From assembly GCA_025359285.1 (NCBI GenBank), contig JANYGV010000170.1:1-36220 (forward strand): a stretch of 36,220 nt of DNA, read 5' to 3'. Positions 1 to 8,503 of the stretch are shown here, in pieces. The DNA comes from Burkholderiales bacterium (GTDB lineage: Bacteria > Pseudomonadota > Gammaproteobacteria > Burkholderiales > Usitatibacteraceae). The notes under the pieces are model-generated. The model was not told where the DNA came from, did no database searches, and was given only the letters and a program-made list of their open reading frames with translations. How positions within the stretch are numbered: the stretch's first letter is position 1; each line of letters opens with the position of its first letter. The translations under genes were made by a program, and so were the position numbers.

Positions 1-183
1 AACAGTGCCTACACCTCCATTAAAGGCAAGCAGCTCACTTGGCGGCCCGCGATTGTCGTGGATGCGCCCACGGTGCCGATTGCATGGGTGTGCGGCGGCA
101 AAAAACCGCCCGAGGGTATGACTGCGCAGGGACGTGATGAAACCACCCTGCCCGCCAATGTGCTGCCCGGCGGTTGCGGTTAA
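1..183 (+). CDS. Type IV pilin (PilA-like), C-terminal part, truncated by window edge
   Basis: Frame 1 reads NSAYTSIKGKQLTWRPAIVVDAPTVPIAWVCGGKKPPEGMTAQGRDETTLPANVLPGGCG*; the two-cysteine C-terminal 'W.CG...LP..C' pattern is typical of type IV pilins. Confidence 0.75.
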   Translation, partial: NSAYTSIKGKQLTWRPAIVVDAPTVPIAWVCGGKKPPEGMTAQGRDETTLPANVLPGGCG

Positions 184-219
184 TCTGCCCGAAAAGTATT
201 TTTTGAATCGGGATCAAAC

Positions 220-1236
220 ATGAAATATTCATCACTGGGCAAATCCGCCCTCTCGGTTTCCCGCCTGTGCCTTGGCACCATGATGTTTGGCGATCAAACC
301 GATATGGCGGAGGCCGCGAATATTGTTGCGCATGCGCGTGAGCATGGCGTGAATTTTATCGATACCGCAGACGTCTATTCACTGGGTAAATCAGAATCGA
401 TGGTGGGCGAATTACTCAAACATGACCGCCACCATTGGGTGCTGGCGACCAAAGTCGGCAACAAGATGAGCGACCGCCCGAACGAGTCAAAATACGCTCG
501 TTCATGGGTATTGCGGGAATGTGAGGCCAGCTTGAAGCGCATGGCGACTGACAGCATCGATATTTATTACATGCATCGCGATTTCAACGGCATGGATTTA
601 GGCGAGTCCATGCGCGGCATCGAACAACTCTTGCGAGACGGTAAAATTCGCAGCTGGGGAATATCAAATTTTCGCGGTTGGCGCATCGCTGAAATGATGC
701 ATCTCGCGGCGCAACTCAACATGCCAGGCCCGGTCGTATGCCAGCCGTATTACAACCTCCTCAATCGACAGCCAGAGGTGGAGGTGCTTCCGGCCTGTAT
801 GCATTATGGCATCGGCGTGGTGCCGTATAGTCCGATCGCGCGCGGCGTGCTCACCGGCAAATATGCACCGGGCAACACCGCCCATTCCACTATTGACCCG
901 AATAGCCGGGCGGGTCGTGGCGACAAGCGCATCCTGGAAACCGAGTTTCGCGAAGAGTCATTGGCGATTGCGCAGACACTCAAAATTTATTGCGAAAAAA
1001 GCAATCGGCAATTGGCCCATTTCGCCACCGCTTGGGTGCTGGCGAACAAGGCCGTCAGTGCGGTGATTGCCGGGCCGCGGACATTGGCCCAATGGCAAGA
1101 TTATTTCGCATCCGTGGACACGGTAATTTCGGGCGACGACGAAGCGTTTATTGACTCGCTGGTGTCTGCCGGTCATCCTTCAACGCCCGGCTATAACGAT
1201 CCGGTTTACCCGCTGAATGGTCGCTTAGTTGGCTAG
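220..1236 (+). CDS. Aldo/keto reductase
   Basis: 338-aa ORF; MKYSSLGKSALSVSRLCLGTMMFG...NFIDTADVYSLGKSE...GISNFRGW...YSPIARGVLTGKY is typical of the AKR family. Confidence 0.93.
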   Translation: MKYSSLGKSALSVSRLCLGTMMFGDQTDMAEAANIVAHAREHGVNFIDTADVYSLGKSESMVGELLKHDRHHWVLATKVGNKMSDRPNESKYARSWVLRECEASLKRMATDSIDIYYMHRDFNGMDLGESMRGIEQLLRDGKIRSWGISNFRGWRIAEMMHLAAQLNMPGPVVCQPYYNLLNRQPEVEVLPACMHYGIGVVPYSPIARGVLTGKYAPGNTAHSTIDPNSRAGRGDKRILETEFREESLAIAQTLKIYCEKSNRQLAHFATAWVLANKAVSAVIAGPRTLAQWQDYFASVDTVISGDDEAFIDSLVSAGHPSTPGYNDPVYPLNGRLVG

Positions 1237-1374
1237 AAGACCGCTAAAAGTGGGTACAGCAGATTAGCCAACCATGCTCGTGCCTCCAAAATAATACTCT
1301 TTATCCAGAACGGCGTTTAAGGCATTTTAGTCTGCTAATCCGCGCCGATAGGCGATCTATACATTTTTTCAAGC

Positions 1375-1915
1375 CTAGCGCACTGAGCAAATGGTCAGCC
1401 AGCCTTTTGTTTTACGCCCTGCCCGCAGATATCGCCTAGCCCAACCCCACGGCATAGCCGAAACTGAAATTGCCAAGGGACGCCAGCGACATGCCTGCAC
1501 TGGCATTGATACGGTAATGGGTGCCGGTAAGCTCGACGATTTGTGGAAAATATCGGGTCGTATATTGACCACGCAATCCGAATGACAGGCCACGCGACGA
1601 CCTCTCCAAGGGCGCAGCAACACCGCGGCAACGTAATACGGAACCGTCAAAACCTGCTGCCGACCCAAGGCGTCGCGCGTCACCAGCTGAATTTGTCCCG
1701 CACTGGTAATGGCGGGCACGTTTCGGATCTCAAACGGCCCCGCATTCAGGTCGAGGCGGGACTGCGAAATATCGTTAGTCAGCAAATCTGCCGGGGTCGG
1801 AATGCACGATTCGCCCAGCACGGTAGGTAATGCAAAGGTCACCATATCCGGACGGGTGGCAAAGTTGGTGCTGTAGCTAGGGCCGCTGAACCGGAAGCTG
1901 CGTGCGGAGAAAGTT
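1375..1915 (-). pseudogene. Outer-membrane fimbrial usher (chaperone-usher pathway), degraded fragment
   Basis: Minus strand reads FRFSGPSYSTNFATRPDMVTFALPTVLGESCIPTPADLLTNDISQSRLDLNAGPFEIRNVPAITSAGQIQLVTRDALGRQQVLTVPYYVA, usher-like, then continues out of frame as LRGQYTTRYFPQIVELTGTHYRINASAGMSLASLGNFSFGYAVGLG. Both ends are missing. Confidence 0.75.
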
Positions 1916-1949
1916 GAAAGATCCTACTTAAGATAAGCTTCGGTGCCGC

Positions 1950-3120
1950 TAAGATGCGCGCTATCAGCACCGCCCACAGGTAATGCGCCTTAGAGCGCTT
2001 GGGTGGTGCTACAGGTTCAGTTGCGGGTGAGGCCGCGTTGCCCGGCACCACCACCCCAAGCGCGCCCTCGCCCGTGGCGGCTGGCTCGGTCTGCACCACG
2101 ACGTGCTTGGCCGGTTGTGCCGGTGTCGCCAGCGCCATCACCGCTGCTCTGAGCGGAGAGTTCGGCGCCAACACGCCAAAGTATCGATGCCGGTGCGTAC
2201 GCGGCGGTGGCACCAGCGCTGCAATGCGCTCTATCAGTTCCAGCGGTGTGAGATTCAGTTCGTCCACCCTGGCGCCACGCTTGTCACTGGTAGGCTCGCT
2301 GTGCTGCTTTGCGCAGCGGTACACCAGCTCAGCACCTTCTTTGCGCAGCCGCGCCATGGCAAAGGGTGGGCGGGCGCAGTAGCGCAGCAGCCGCTCCAGG
2401 GCTGCGCGGTCGTCTGCTTCAATGCAAACGCCTGCATCGACCGAGAACCCGCTGTGCTGGTAGGCCAGCATCTCTTTGGCATCAGCTTGCTCGATCAGGC
2501 CCCGGCCGACGAAGGCGCGCAGGATGCGGCGACGTAAATCGACCTGCACTTGGGCCACAGCGGTGGCATCGATAGCACTAGCCGGGTGAAAGACGATGCC
2601 CGGTAGTGAGGATTGGGCATCGGCCTCATCCACCACCGCCACTTCCTCAAACACCCCATCGACCACACAGACGTGGAAGTGCACATGCCCGACAGGCTGG
2701 AGCCGAAGCGGTGGATGAAGGCGATTGCGCCTATGTGCAGCGCCGCTTTATTCGACTCCCCCACCTGGGCCGCCCCAGGGCTGTTGGATTGCAGGCTTTG
2801 CGCAATCACCCGCAGGAAGATGCGCAGCACCATGTTCAGTACTCGCCCGTCACGCTGCATGAAGTAGCCCAGCCGCTTCGGCACCGACAGCACCCACTGG
2901 CGCACCGGCAGGCGGGGAAAAACATGATCGCAGAGGTGTGCCGCCGTCTCCACCATGCACCGGGTGTTGCACGAGGGGCAGACGCCGCGGCCCTTGCAGG
3001 AATAGGCCACAAAGTAGTCGTGCCCGCAGTCATCGCACCAGGCCCGGGCAAAGCCATGAGCGAAGATGCCGCATTCGAGGTCTTGTTGCCGCCGACCGAA
3101 AATCGGCAGGCTGGGGGTGC
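1950..3120 (-). pseudogene. IS91-family transposase remnant, frameshifted and truncated at its C-terminus
   Basis: Minus strand: GRRQQDLECGIFAHGFARAWCDDCGHDYFVAYSCKGRGVCPSCNTRCMVETAAHL...RQWVLSVPKRLGYFMQRD...IGAIAFIHRFGSSLS, then a frame change near 2690 to HFHVCVVDGVFEEV...LTPLELIERIAALVPPPRTHRHRYFGVLAPNSPLR. These are the Zn-ribbon and Y2-type transposase motifs of IS91/IS801. Confidence 0.9.
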
Positions 3121-3139
3121 GGCGTAAAACTTGGACTGT

Positions 3140-3370
3140 TTATGCCGCGATTCCAAGGCTCGCCCGGTATTCCAGGGGACTGAGTGAGCCCAGAGAGAGC
3201 TTAATGCGTTTTTCGCTATACCAACGGATATAAGAGTCCACGGTCTGTATGAATTGGTCAGTCGTAATGTCCTGCCAGTTCCGAGGATAGAACAGCTCTG
3301 TTTTCAATCGTCCGAAAAAGCCCTCACAGGCTGCGTTATCCGGTGAACACCCTTTACGCGACATCGAGCG
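3140..3370 (-). pseudogene. IS3-family transposase OrfB, C-terminal fragment
   Basis: RSMSRKGCSPDNAACEGFFGRLKTELFYPRNWQDITTDQFIQTVDSYIRWYSEKRIKLSLGSLSPLEYRASLGIAA*: end of an IS3/IS150-type integrase core. The rest of the element is absent upstream. Confidence 0.88.
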
Positions 3371-3496
3371 TGGTCAGCTCAGGAGCAAGGTGCTAAGCCG
3401 ATCGGCTTGATAGCGCACCACGCCCCTTGCGGCACACGCCGCCTGTGATCCCCAGCTCTTAGCAGCTAAGGGGTTGCGGGTGGCTTTTTTTGTTTT
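3368..3496 (+). ncRNA. Candidate structured RNA ending in an intrinsic terminator
   Basis: Nested pairings GCGTGGT(3368-3374)/ACCACGC(3417-3423), AAGCC-GATC-GGCTT, GCGGC(3429-3433)/GCCGC(3438-3442), then a long terminator hairpin and T-run. Structure read by eye; no family recognised. Confidence 0.35.
3438..3496 (+). terminator. Rho-independent terminator
   Basis: GCCGCCTGTGATCCCC (3438-3453) pairs with GGGGTTGCGGGTGGC (3470-3484), allowing G-U pairs and one bulge, followed immediately by TTTTTTTGTTTT. Confidence 0.65.
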
Positions 3497-3583
3497 AATT
3501 AAGAGAGAAACGGGCTTCTAACCCTTATAGAACGGGCGCAAGCAGCTACTTGTTTAGTAGCAGTTAGGTGTCAAGAATGCAAT

Positions 3584-4060
3584 TCATCCCTGCGATCTCT
3601 GGCTGTCGAAGAACTCGCCATTCCTTTTGGTTGCATCATCAAGCTGCTCAATCAAACGAGCGGCAGCTAAACGAAGTTCAGACCAAGATGGGTGATTCAT
3701 TGCCCGCATGTGATCGCTTAGTAATGCGTCGTCTGGCAGTTCTTTGAGAAGCGTTGCTACCTGCGTTATCGCGTCTTTTTCAGACTGCGATAAATACTCG
3801 ACTGGCCCACTAACGAGCGAAGTTCCACCATCGAGAACATCGTGCTGGATTTCCCAAGCAACACTGAAGTTGCCCATGACCTCACATTGCTTGGCTGCGT
3901 CTAAAGTCAATACACCAACAGCTTTCATAAAGTAGAAGTAGCAGTTGTAAAACGACTCTTCCAAAGACATGGGTTCGTTGTTCGCTGCGGCTTTAGTTTC
4001 TTTCGATTCCATCAGCTCGGTCCATTCGAAGGGGGAAACATCACATTGCAAAGCGGACAA
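3584..4060 (-). CDS. Hypothetical protein (158 aa)
   Basis: Open ORF MSALQCDVSPFEWTELMESKETKAAANNEPMSLEESFYNCYFYFMKAVGVLTLDAAKQCEVMGNFSVAWEIQHDVLDGG...; natural-looking composition, but no recognised family. Confidence 0.55.
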   Translation of the reverse strand: MSALQCDVSPFEWTELMESKETKAAANNEPMSLEESFYNCYFYFMKAVGVLTLDAAKQCEVMGNFSVAWEIQHDVLDGGTSLVSGPVEYLSQSEKDAITQVATLLKELPDDALLSDHMRAMNHPSWSELRLAAARLIEQLDDATKRNGEFFDSQRSQG

Positions 4061-4259
4061 ACCAACGGGTACAAAGGGATTGAGCCGGGAATCAACAATG
4101 GCGTGGGCCTACTACTTGGCGGATTGCCAGGGTGTGCTTGCTCCGGTGTGGAGTTGCTCCGTTTTCACGGACGGTTTAAAGGTTCTTGACCTCTTGGGTA
4201 TTTTCATTCAAATCGACTTGACGGTCGCAGTCAACTGGCAGCGCGGTTTGGGTATGCGT

Positions 4260-5177
4260 TGAGTTATCCGAGATGCCTTTCGATTGTTGTGTTGCAGCGC
4301 CTTTTTCGGTTTGCTCCTTTTTCTGTACGTTCAGCCGTTCAAAGTTAATCGGTGACATCTGACCAAGGCTTGAATGCCTCCTGCGCGGGTTGGTCCAAGC
4401 CTAAATCCAAGTGAAGATCGCCAGCCGGGCCTCGGTGTGCGTTTTCCAAACCCGGCGGTCAATCAGCTCACACGCCAGCGTCGCAAAGAAGCTCTCGGCC
4501 ATAGCGTTGTCCATAATGTTGATAGTGGGCATCGTCGGCCGTGCCCATGCTTGGCCTGACACCCATTTCTTTGCAGCGCTTGCCAAACGCCACGCTGGTG
4601 TACTGGCTGCCTTGGTCTGAGTGGTGAATTACCGATTCGGGCTTGCGCGTCAGCAAGGCCATGTTCAATGCAGCGATCACCAAATCAGCCGTCATATGGG
4701 CCCCAAACGCCCAGCCCACCACCTTGCGGCTGTAAACATCGGTGACTACTGCCAGGTAAAGAAAGCCTGCCCAGGTCGGCACGTAGGTCATGTCGGCCAC
4801 CCAGAGTTGGTTGACATCGGTGGCCACAAACTGGCGTTCGACCAAGTCCGGTGCTGGCCTTTGGCGTTTGTCACGCGTGGTAGTCACCACGTAACCGCGC
4901 CTGCGGCTGACACCGCGAATAGGGGCATGGCGCATGACGCTGGCGATTCGCTTGCGGCTGGCCACGACACCTTGGTCAACAAGTTCGGCACGGATGCGCG
5001 GCATGCCATAAGTGGCGTCACTCCTGGCATGGGCCGCTTCAATGTGCGCCAACAATATGACATTGGCCGTAACCCGCTTGCTCGGCGCGCGGCCCTGCCA
5101 GTCGTAGTAACCGCTGGTGGAGACTTTGAGGTGTTTGCACATGGCATGAACGGATAGTTCGGCCTGGTTGGCGGCAA
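4260..5177 (-). pseudogene. IS3-family transposase OrfB (integrase core) with a frameshift and an in-frame stop
   Basis: ELSVHAMCKHLKVSTSGYYDWQGR...VTDVNQLWVADMTYVPTWAGFLYLAVVTDVYSRKVVGWAF...VIHHSDQGSQYTS...MGVRPSMGT, frame change near 4540, DNAMAESFFATLACELIDRRVWKTHTEARLAIFTWI, TAG at 4401-4403, then AWTNPRRRHSSLGQMSPINFER. Confidence 0.9.
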
Positions 5178-5519
5178 TCAAGGTGTAAACGCTGTGGGCG
5201 TCTGCTCGCTTTTGCCTGCAAACCAGGCCGTAGGCTTTACCAATATATCCCTTTCCTGCTGAACCTGGCGACGCTTGCGGCGCAGCTCGATCAACTCTTG
5301 GCGCTCCGCGGCATTGAGCGGTAGCGACTGAGGGGTGGTGGCCGTGGGAGGCGCAGCTTCAGTAACTCTGGCGGCCCGAATCCAGCTCAATATGCTGGTT
5401 TCGTGACAACCGAATTCTTGGCTAACTCGCTGGGTCTGCGCCCAGACGCTACCAGTTCCAATCATTTGCTGGCGAAATTGTGCCGGATACGGCGGCTTGG
5501 GGTTGTACTGTCCTGGCAT
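5178..5519 (-). CDS. IS3-family transposase OrfA (HTH)
   Basis: MPGQYNPKPPYPAQFRQQM...EFGCHETSILSWIRAA...LNAAERQELIELRRKRRQVQQERDILVKPTAWFAGKSEQTP; upstream of and overlapping the OrfB frame, as in IS3 elements. Confidence 0.82.
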   Translation of the reverse strand: MPGQYNPKPPYPAQFRQQMIGTGSVWAQTQRVSQEFGCHETSILSWIRAARVTEAAPPTATTPQSLPLNAAERQELIELRRKRRQVQQERDILVKPTAWFAGKSEQTPTAFTP

Positions 5520-5570
5520 CTTCGACTCCTTCTTGACTTAACGATAAGGTGTCCGTCAAATCGGGGCAAT

Positions 5571-5663
5571 TCCAACGGCGTGCCCGCCAAGGACGTGGCC
5601 AAGAACCTTGGCGTGTCCGTTCCTACGCTATACCGCTGGGTGCCAGCCTCGGCACAGGCTTAG
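5571..5663 (+). pseudogene. Serine recombinase (resolvase/invertase) C-terminal HTH fragment
   Basis: SNGVPAKDVAKNLGVSVPTLYRWVPASAQA*: resolvase-type C-terminal helix-turn-helix, abutting the IS3 end at 5569. Confidence 0.7.
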
Positions 5664-6085
5664 CGTACGATTTTTTCCGTTTTCTGAAGCGACCCCACCG
5701 TGGGCAATTTACCAATCCGCCATTCCACCTGCCGGCCTGCAACACCTGCCATGCACTCCTGCATCGCGCTATTGACCAACGCGTTCAAGTCAATTTGGCG
5801 GGGAGCCAACTCTGCAGGGCCCACTGGTGACCAGCCACGCAACGCTTCAATTAGCCGCTCATTTTTGCCGATGCGGTAACGATCCTGGTTAAATACTTTT
5901 CGTCGTCGTCCGCCGTTTCTCCGGATCGTTCGAGCGCGAGTTGCGCAAAGCCGTCCACATGACGCCGCGGCGCCTGTAAGTCATGGACGAACTTAGATAC
6001 GAACGCTTGCAGCTCCCTGCGCGGGCGCTCCTCACCGTCTCTCACGCTCGCTTCCAACTTGGCCGCTCAGCACAAATTCTGCAAG
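5660..6085 (-). pseudogene. Sensor histidine kinase remnant (HisKA region), frameshifted and truncated
   Basis: LEASVRDGEERPRRELQAFVSKFVHDLQAPRRHVDGFAQLALERSGETADDDEKYLTRIVTASAKM then, after a 1-nt shift near 5853, ERLIEALRGWSPVGPAELAPRQIDLNALVNSAMQECMAGVAGRQVEWRIGKLP. Matches the phytochrome-like HisKA layout, with HDLQAP in place of HDLRAP. Confidence 0.7.
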
Positions 6086-6415
6086 CTAGTGTGTCGCTCG
6101 TGGCTGGCCACCGATCGCGTGATCGATGATTAGCAACCCAGCACCAGACTCATGAATCAATGTCGATGCGTTGCCGAAAGTAATCGTGATGCCTTGTGCC
6201 GGATAACCGAGCGCCACCAGTCGGCACAACAGATTGTTAGCGTGATCAATATCCGATGACAGCACCGCCACTTTCGGAAATTTTAGGTTGATATTCATTT
6301 TTGGGAAGGACCAAAACTTGTGTGCCGCATATGCGAATTCTTTTTCAGAGGGTAAAGTTTTGTTGCCCATCGGACTAGCAGGCGTGAGGAACGTCAACCC
6401 AACATCCATAGCCAT
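6086..6415 (-). pseudogene. Receiver-like domain fragment, possibly the N-terminal part of the same signalling gene
   Basis: KVAVLSSDIDHANNLLCRLVALGYPAQGITITFGNASTLIHESGAGLLIIDHAIGG: beta-alpha repeat resembling a CheY-like receiver, immediately upstream of the kinase remnant. Confidence 0.4.
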
Positions 6416-6819
6416 TAGTACGTAGCATCCCCGCGCCAGAGCAGAAGTGTTAGGGAAACAAACACCCCTTTTGTGAACAAATGCAAAATCGCCTTAAACG
6501 CGCCTTATCCACATGAGCTCTGCAATAATGCGATGCGCTATCGAGCCTGCAAACGAAGTAGCTGTCAGGCAACGTCAGGCGTGGCCGCGTGCTCGGGTTG
6601 TTTTTTTTAGGGAGCGCTTAGCGGCATTTGTTGAACCACGCAGCAGCATTTAGGCGGCAATGGAATACGCCAGCCGTACGGCATCTAGCGCATGCGGCAC
6701 GACACGTTGCTAGCTCGTGCCGGGCCGATGCAGGTTTATCTGGTGTCAGCGTTATTGATCAACGCTGGTGGCGTAATTTTCTGCGCAGATTGCCATAGTT
6801 GCCGTAGTTGCCGTTGCGT

Positions 6820-7221
6820 CTACTTCACATAGTCGTAAAGGGGTTTGCCCTTATCAACGATATGTACCGTAAACAGTTTTAGCGATTTGTCACCGACCAC
6901 TTTGTATCCACCGTGAACCACATCACGCAAATTCAGAATCGGTGCGCCCGTTTCGAGCATCATGGGCTCTTTGCCTGGGTACTGTACTTTCGCGCCCTGC
7001 AAAATATACCCGCTCTCAACGCCATGATGGGTGTGCCGCTGAACCTCGTCTCCGGGTTTGAATTCCAGGGTTGAACTGATCACCTCCATACCGGGCGCGC
7101 CAGACAAATCGGCGCGCTTCATTTCCGAACGCGCTGGCGAATCTTGCGCTGTCGCAGATAACAGTCCGACAAACATCGCGCCACATACTGCACTTTTTAA
7201 AACAATTCTGATGGGACGCAT
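6820..7221 (-). CDS. Secreted cupin-domain protein
   Basis: 133 aa; N-terminal signal peptide; EFKPGDEVQRHTHHGVESGYILQGAKVQYPGKEPMMLETG is the cupin motif; AGGAG upstream of the ATG. Confidence 0.85.
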   Translation of the reverse strand: MRPIRIVLKSAVCGAMFVGLLSATAQDSPARSEMKRADLSGAPGMEVISSTLEFKPGDEVQRHTHHGVESGYILQGAKVQYPGKEPMMLETGAPILNLRDVVHGGYKVVGDKSLKLFTVHIVDKGKPLYDYVK

Positions 7222-7339
7222 ATCATTTCTCCTCAGCTGTTATGTGCGAATATATCTGCCAATACTGCGGTTCAAAACCGCCTAATAATCTTGCGCGTAA
7301 AGAATGAAGATGGCCATGCGCGAGGTCAATAGCATCAAA

Positions 7340-8122
7340 TTATTTTTCGATTATTTCGCTTGGTCTACGCGCAATTGGCGCGCGATCCAGCGCATCGCCC
7401 CACATTTGCTTCCACGGCGGCCAATCATGGCCACCAGGCGCGGTAAGCAAGTGGTCGGGCGGTAAAATGCTGCCTATTACTTGCTGAAATTGCGGCCATC
7501 CGTCTTTGCTTCCGTAACCAATATAAAGCAGCGGGCGTTTATTGGCGAGGTCGGCATAGCCTTTGAGCCAAAGCAATAAATCTCGCTGGTAATCATCCGA
7601 TTTGAGCGGCAGCTCAGGTGCCCATTGTGTCAGCCCGCCCGCCTCGGTGACTTCGCTCAAGACATCGTTTGAGGCAATAAACGGTGCGATCGCAATCACG
7701 CCCGCAATATCGTCCGGGGAAAGGCGCGAGTACATCAGTGAGCCAAAACCACCGAGCGAAATGCCCGCCAGCCAGATGGATTTATAGCCCTTGGCGCGAG
7801 CGGGTTCGATGATATCGGTACGAATTCGCACGTCGAAAGTGCGGTTAAAAAAATAACCCATGTGCGAATCGATCACGGTGACGTCCGCATCGATATTGCG
7901 CGCGCGTACTTGTTCAATAAATCCTTCCTTGACAATATCAATCGGCACTTCCTGCGCACCGGGCAAAAATACGATCAAGGTTTTGCTTGTCGACGCGGGC
8001 GAGAGTGGCAGCGAGATAGAATCCATGGGCACCTTGGTAGCGCGCGGAAAGGCGCAACCCGTCAGGATCAGGCAAAACAGCAATGCAATGCCACTCAATA
8101 TTGTGGCGCGCGTATTTTTCAT
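7340..8122 (-). CDS. Alpha/beta-hydrolase-like lipoprotein
   Basis: Signal with lipobox ILTGC; TLIVFLPGAQEVP..., nucleophile elbow IWLAGISLGGFGSL, C-terminal GGHDWPPWKQMW. Confidence 0.82.
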   Translation of the reverse strand: MKNTRATILSGIALLFCLILTGCAFPRATKVPMDSISLPLSPASTSKTLIVFLPGAQEVPIDIVKEGFIEQVRARNIDADVTVIDSHMGYFFNRTFDVRIRTDIIEPARAKGYKSIWLAGISLGGFGSLMYSRLSPDDIAGVIAIAPFIASNDVLSEVTEAGGLTQWAPELPLKSDDYQRDLLLWLKGYADLANKRPLLYIGYGSKDGWPQFQQVIGSILPPDHLLTAPGGHDWPPWKQMWGDALDRAPIARRPSEIIEK

Positions 8123-8132
8123 TTGTTTCCCT

Positions 8133-8206
8133 CATGGTTTTTCAATCGTGGTCTTTCACTCGTGTTTTTTCTTGCCTGATTTTCCCATCGCGGTTTTTCG
8201 TTGTGG
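8133..8206. repeat. Degenerate 14-bp tandem repeat, about five units
   Basis: CATGGTTTTTCAAT / CGTGGTCTTTCACT / CGTGTTTTTTCTTG / CCTGATTTTCCCAT / CGCGGTTTTTCGTT / GTGG. Confidence 0.6.
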
Positions 8207-8503
8207 TTGAGCGACAGTACAGAATCAAGTCGATTGCCAAAGATTATCCCAAGCAGTCACCAAATTTATAGCCGCTCCAAATCTTGAAAGTTCATCATGA
8301 TAACGGGAGTCGGCAAGCGACAGGCTGTTTGGGAACAACCGCGAAACAAAATGTATGTCGAACGCCATTTACATGTGGTTACAACGCGCAGGATTTTGCG
8401 CGTAAGCCGCGTTTGAGCCAAGACGTTATTTGAAAGCATGCAACGTTATCGGGTCTGGCAGTCCGACCAGCAGTAGCAACGCAAATCTTTTAGGAGAGAA
8501 ATC

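Larger units (their letters stand above)
4154..5569 (-). mobile_element. IS3-family insertion sequence, decayed, with terminal inverted repeats
   Basis: OrfA/OrfB transposase remnants on the minus strand. Ends TTGCTCCGTTTTCACGGAC (from 4154, plus) and TTGCCCCGATTTGACGGAC (from 5569, minus) are near-identical inverted repeats. Confidence 0.85.

Noticed and set aside
1260-1380. GATTAGC ... GCTAATC inverted repeat after the aldo/keto reductase
   Set aside because: Only 7 bp with a long spacer; not distinguishable from chance.
2606-3127. 173-aa plus-strand ORF
   Set aside because: Antisense of the IS91 transposase remnant; Pro/His/Arg-rich with no recognisable domain.
3514-3570. attC-like ends (minus strand ACCTAAC ... 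GTTAGAA) directly downstream of the 158-aa ORF, suggesting an integron cassette
   Set aside because: One core site matches RYYYAAC, but the partner is imperfect, the inner L boxes do not pair, and there is no integrase or upstream attC. Insufficient to call a cassette.
4621-5157. 178-aa plus-strand ORF
   Set aside because: Antisense shadow of the IS3 OrfB; composition (H/R/G-rich, no motif) is typical of a mirror ORF.
6740-6820. CAGCGTT-attgatc-AACGCTG hairpin and GCCATAGTT/GCCGTAGTT/GCCGTT mini-repeat as a terminator
   Set aside because: No T-run on either side; short repeats are within chance expectation.
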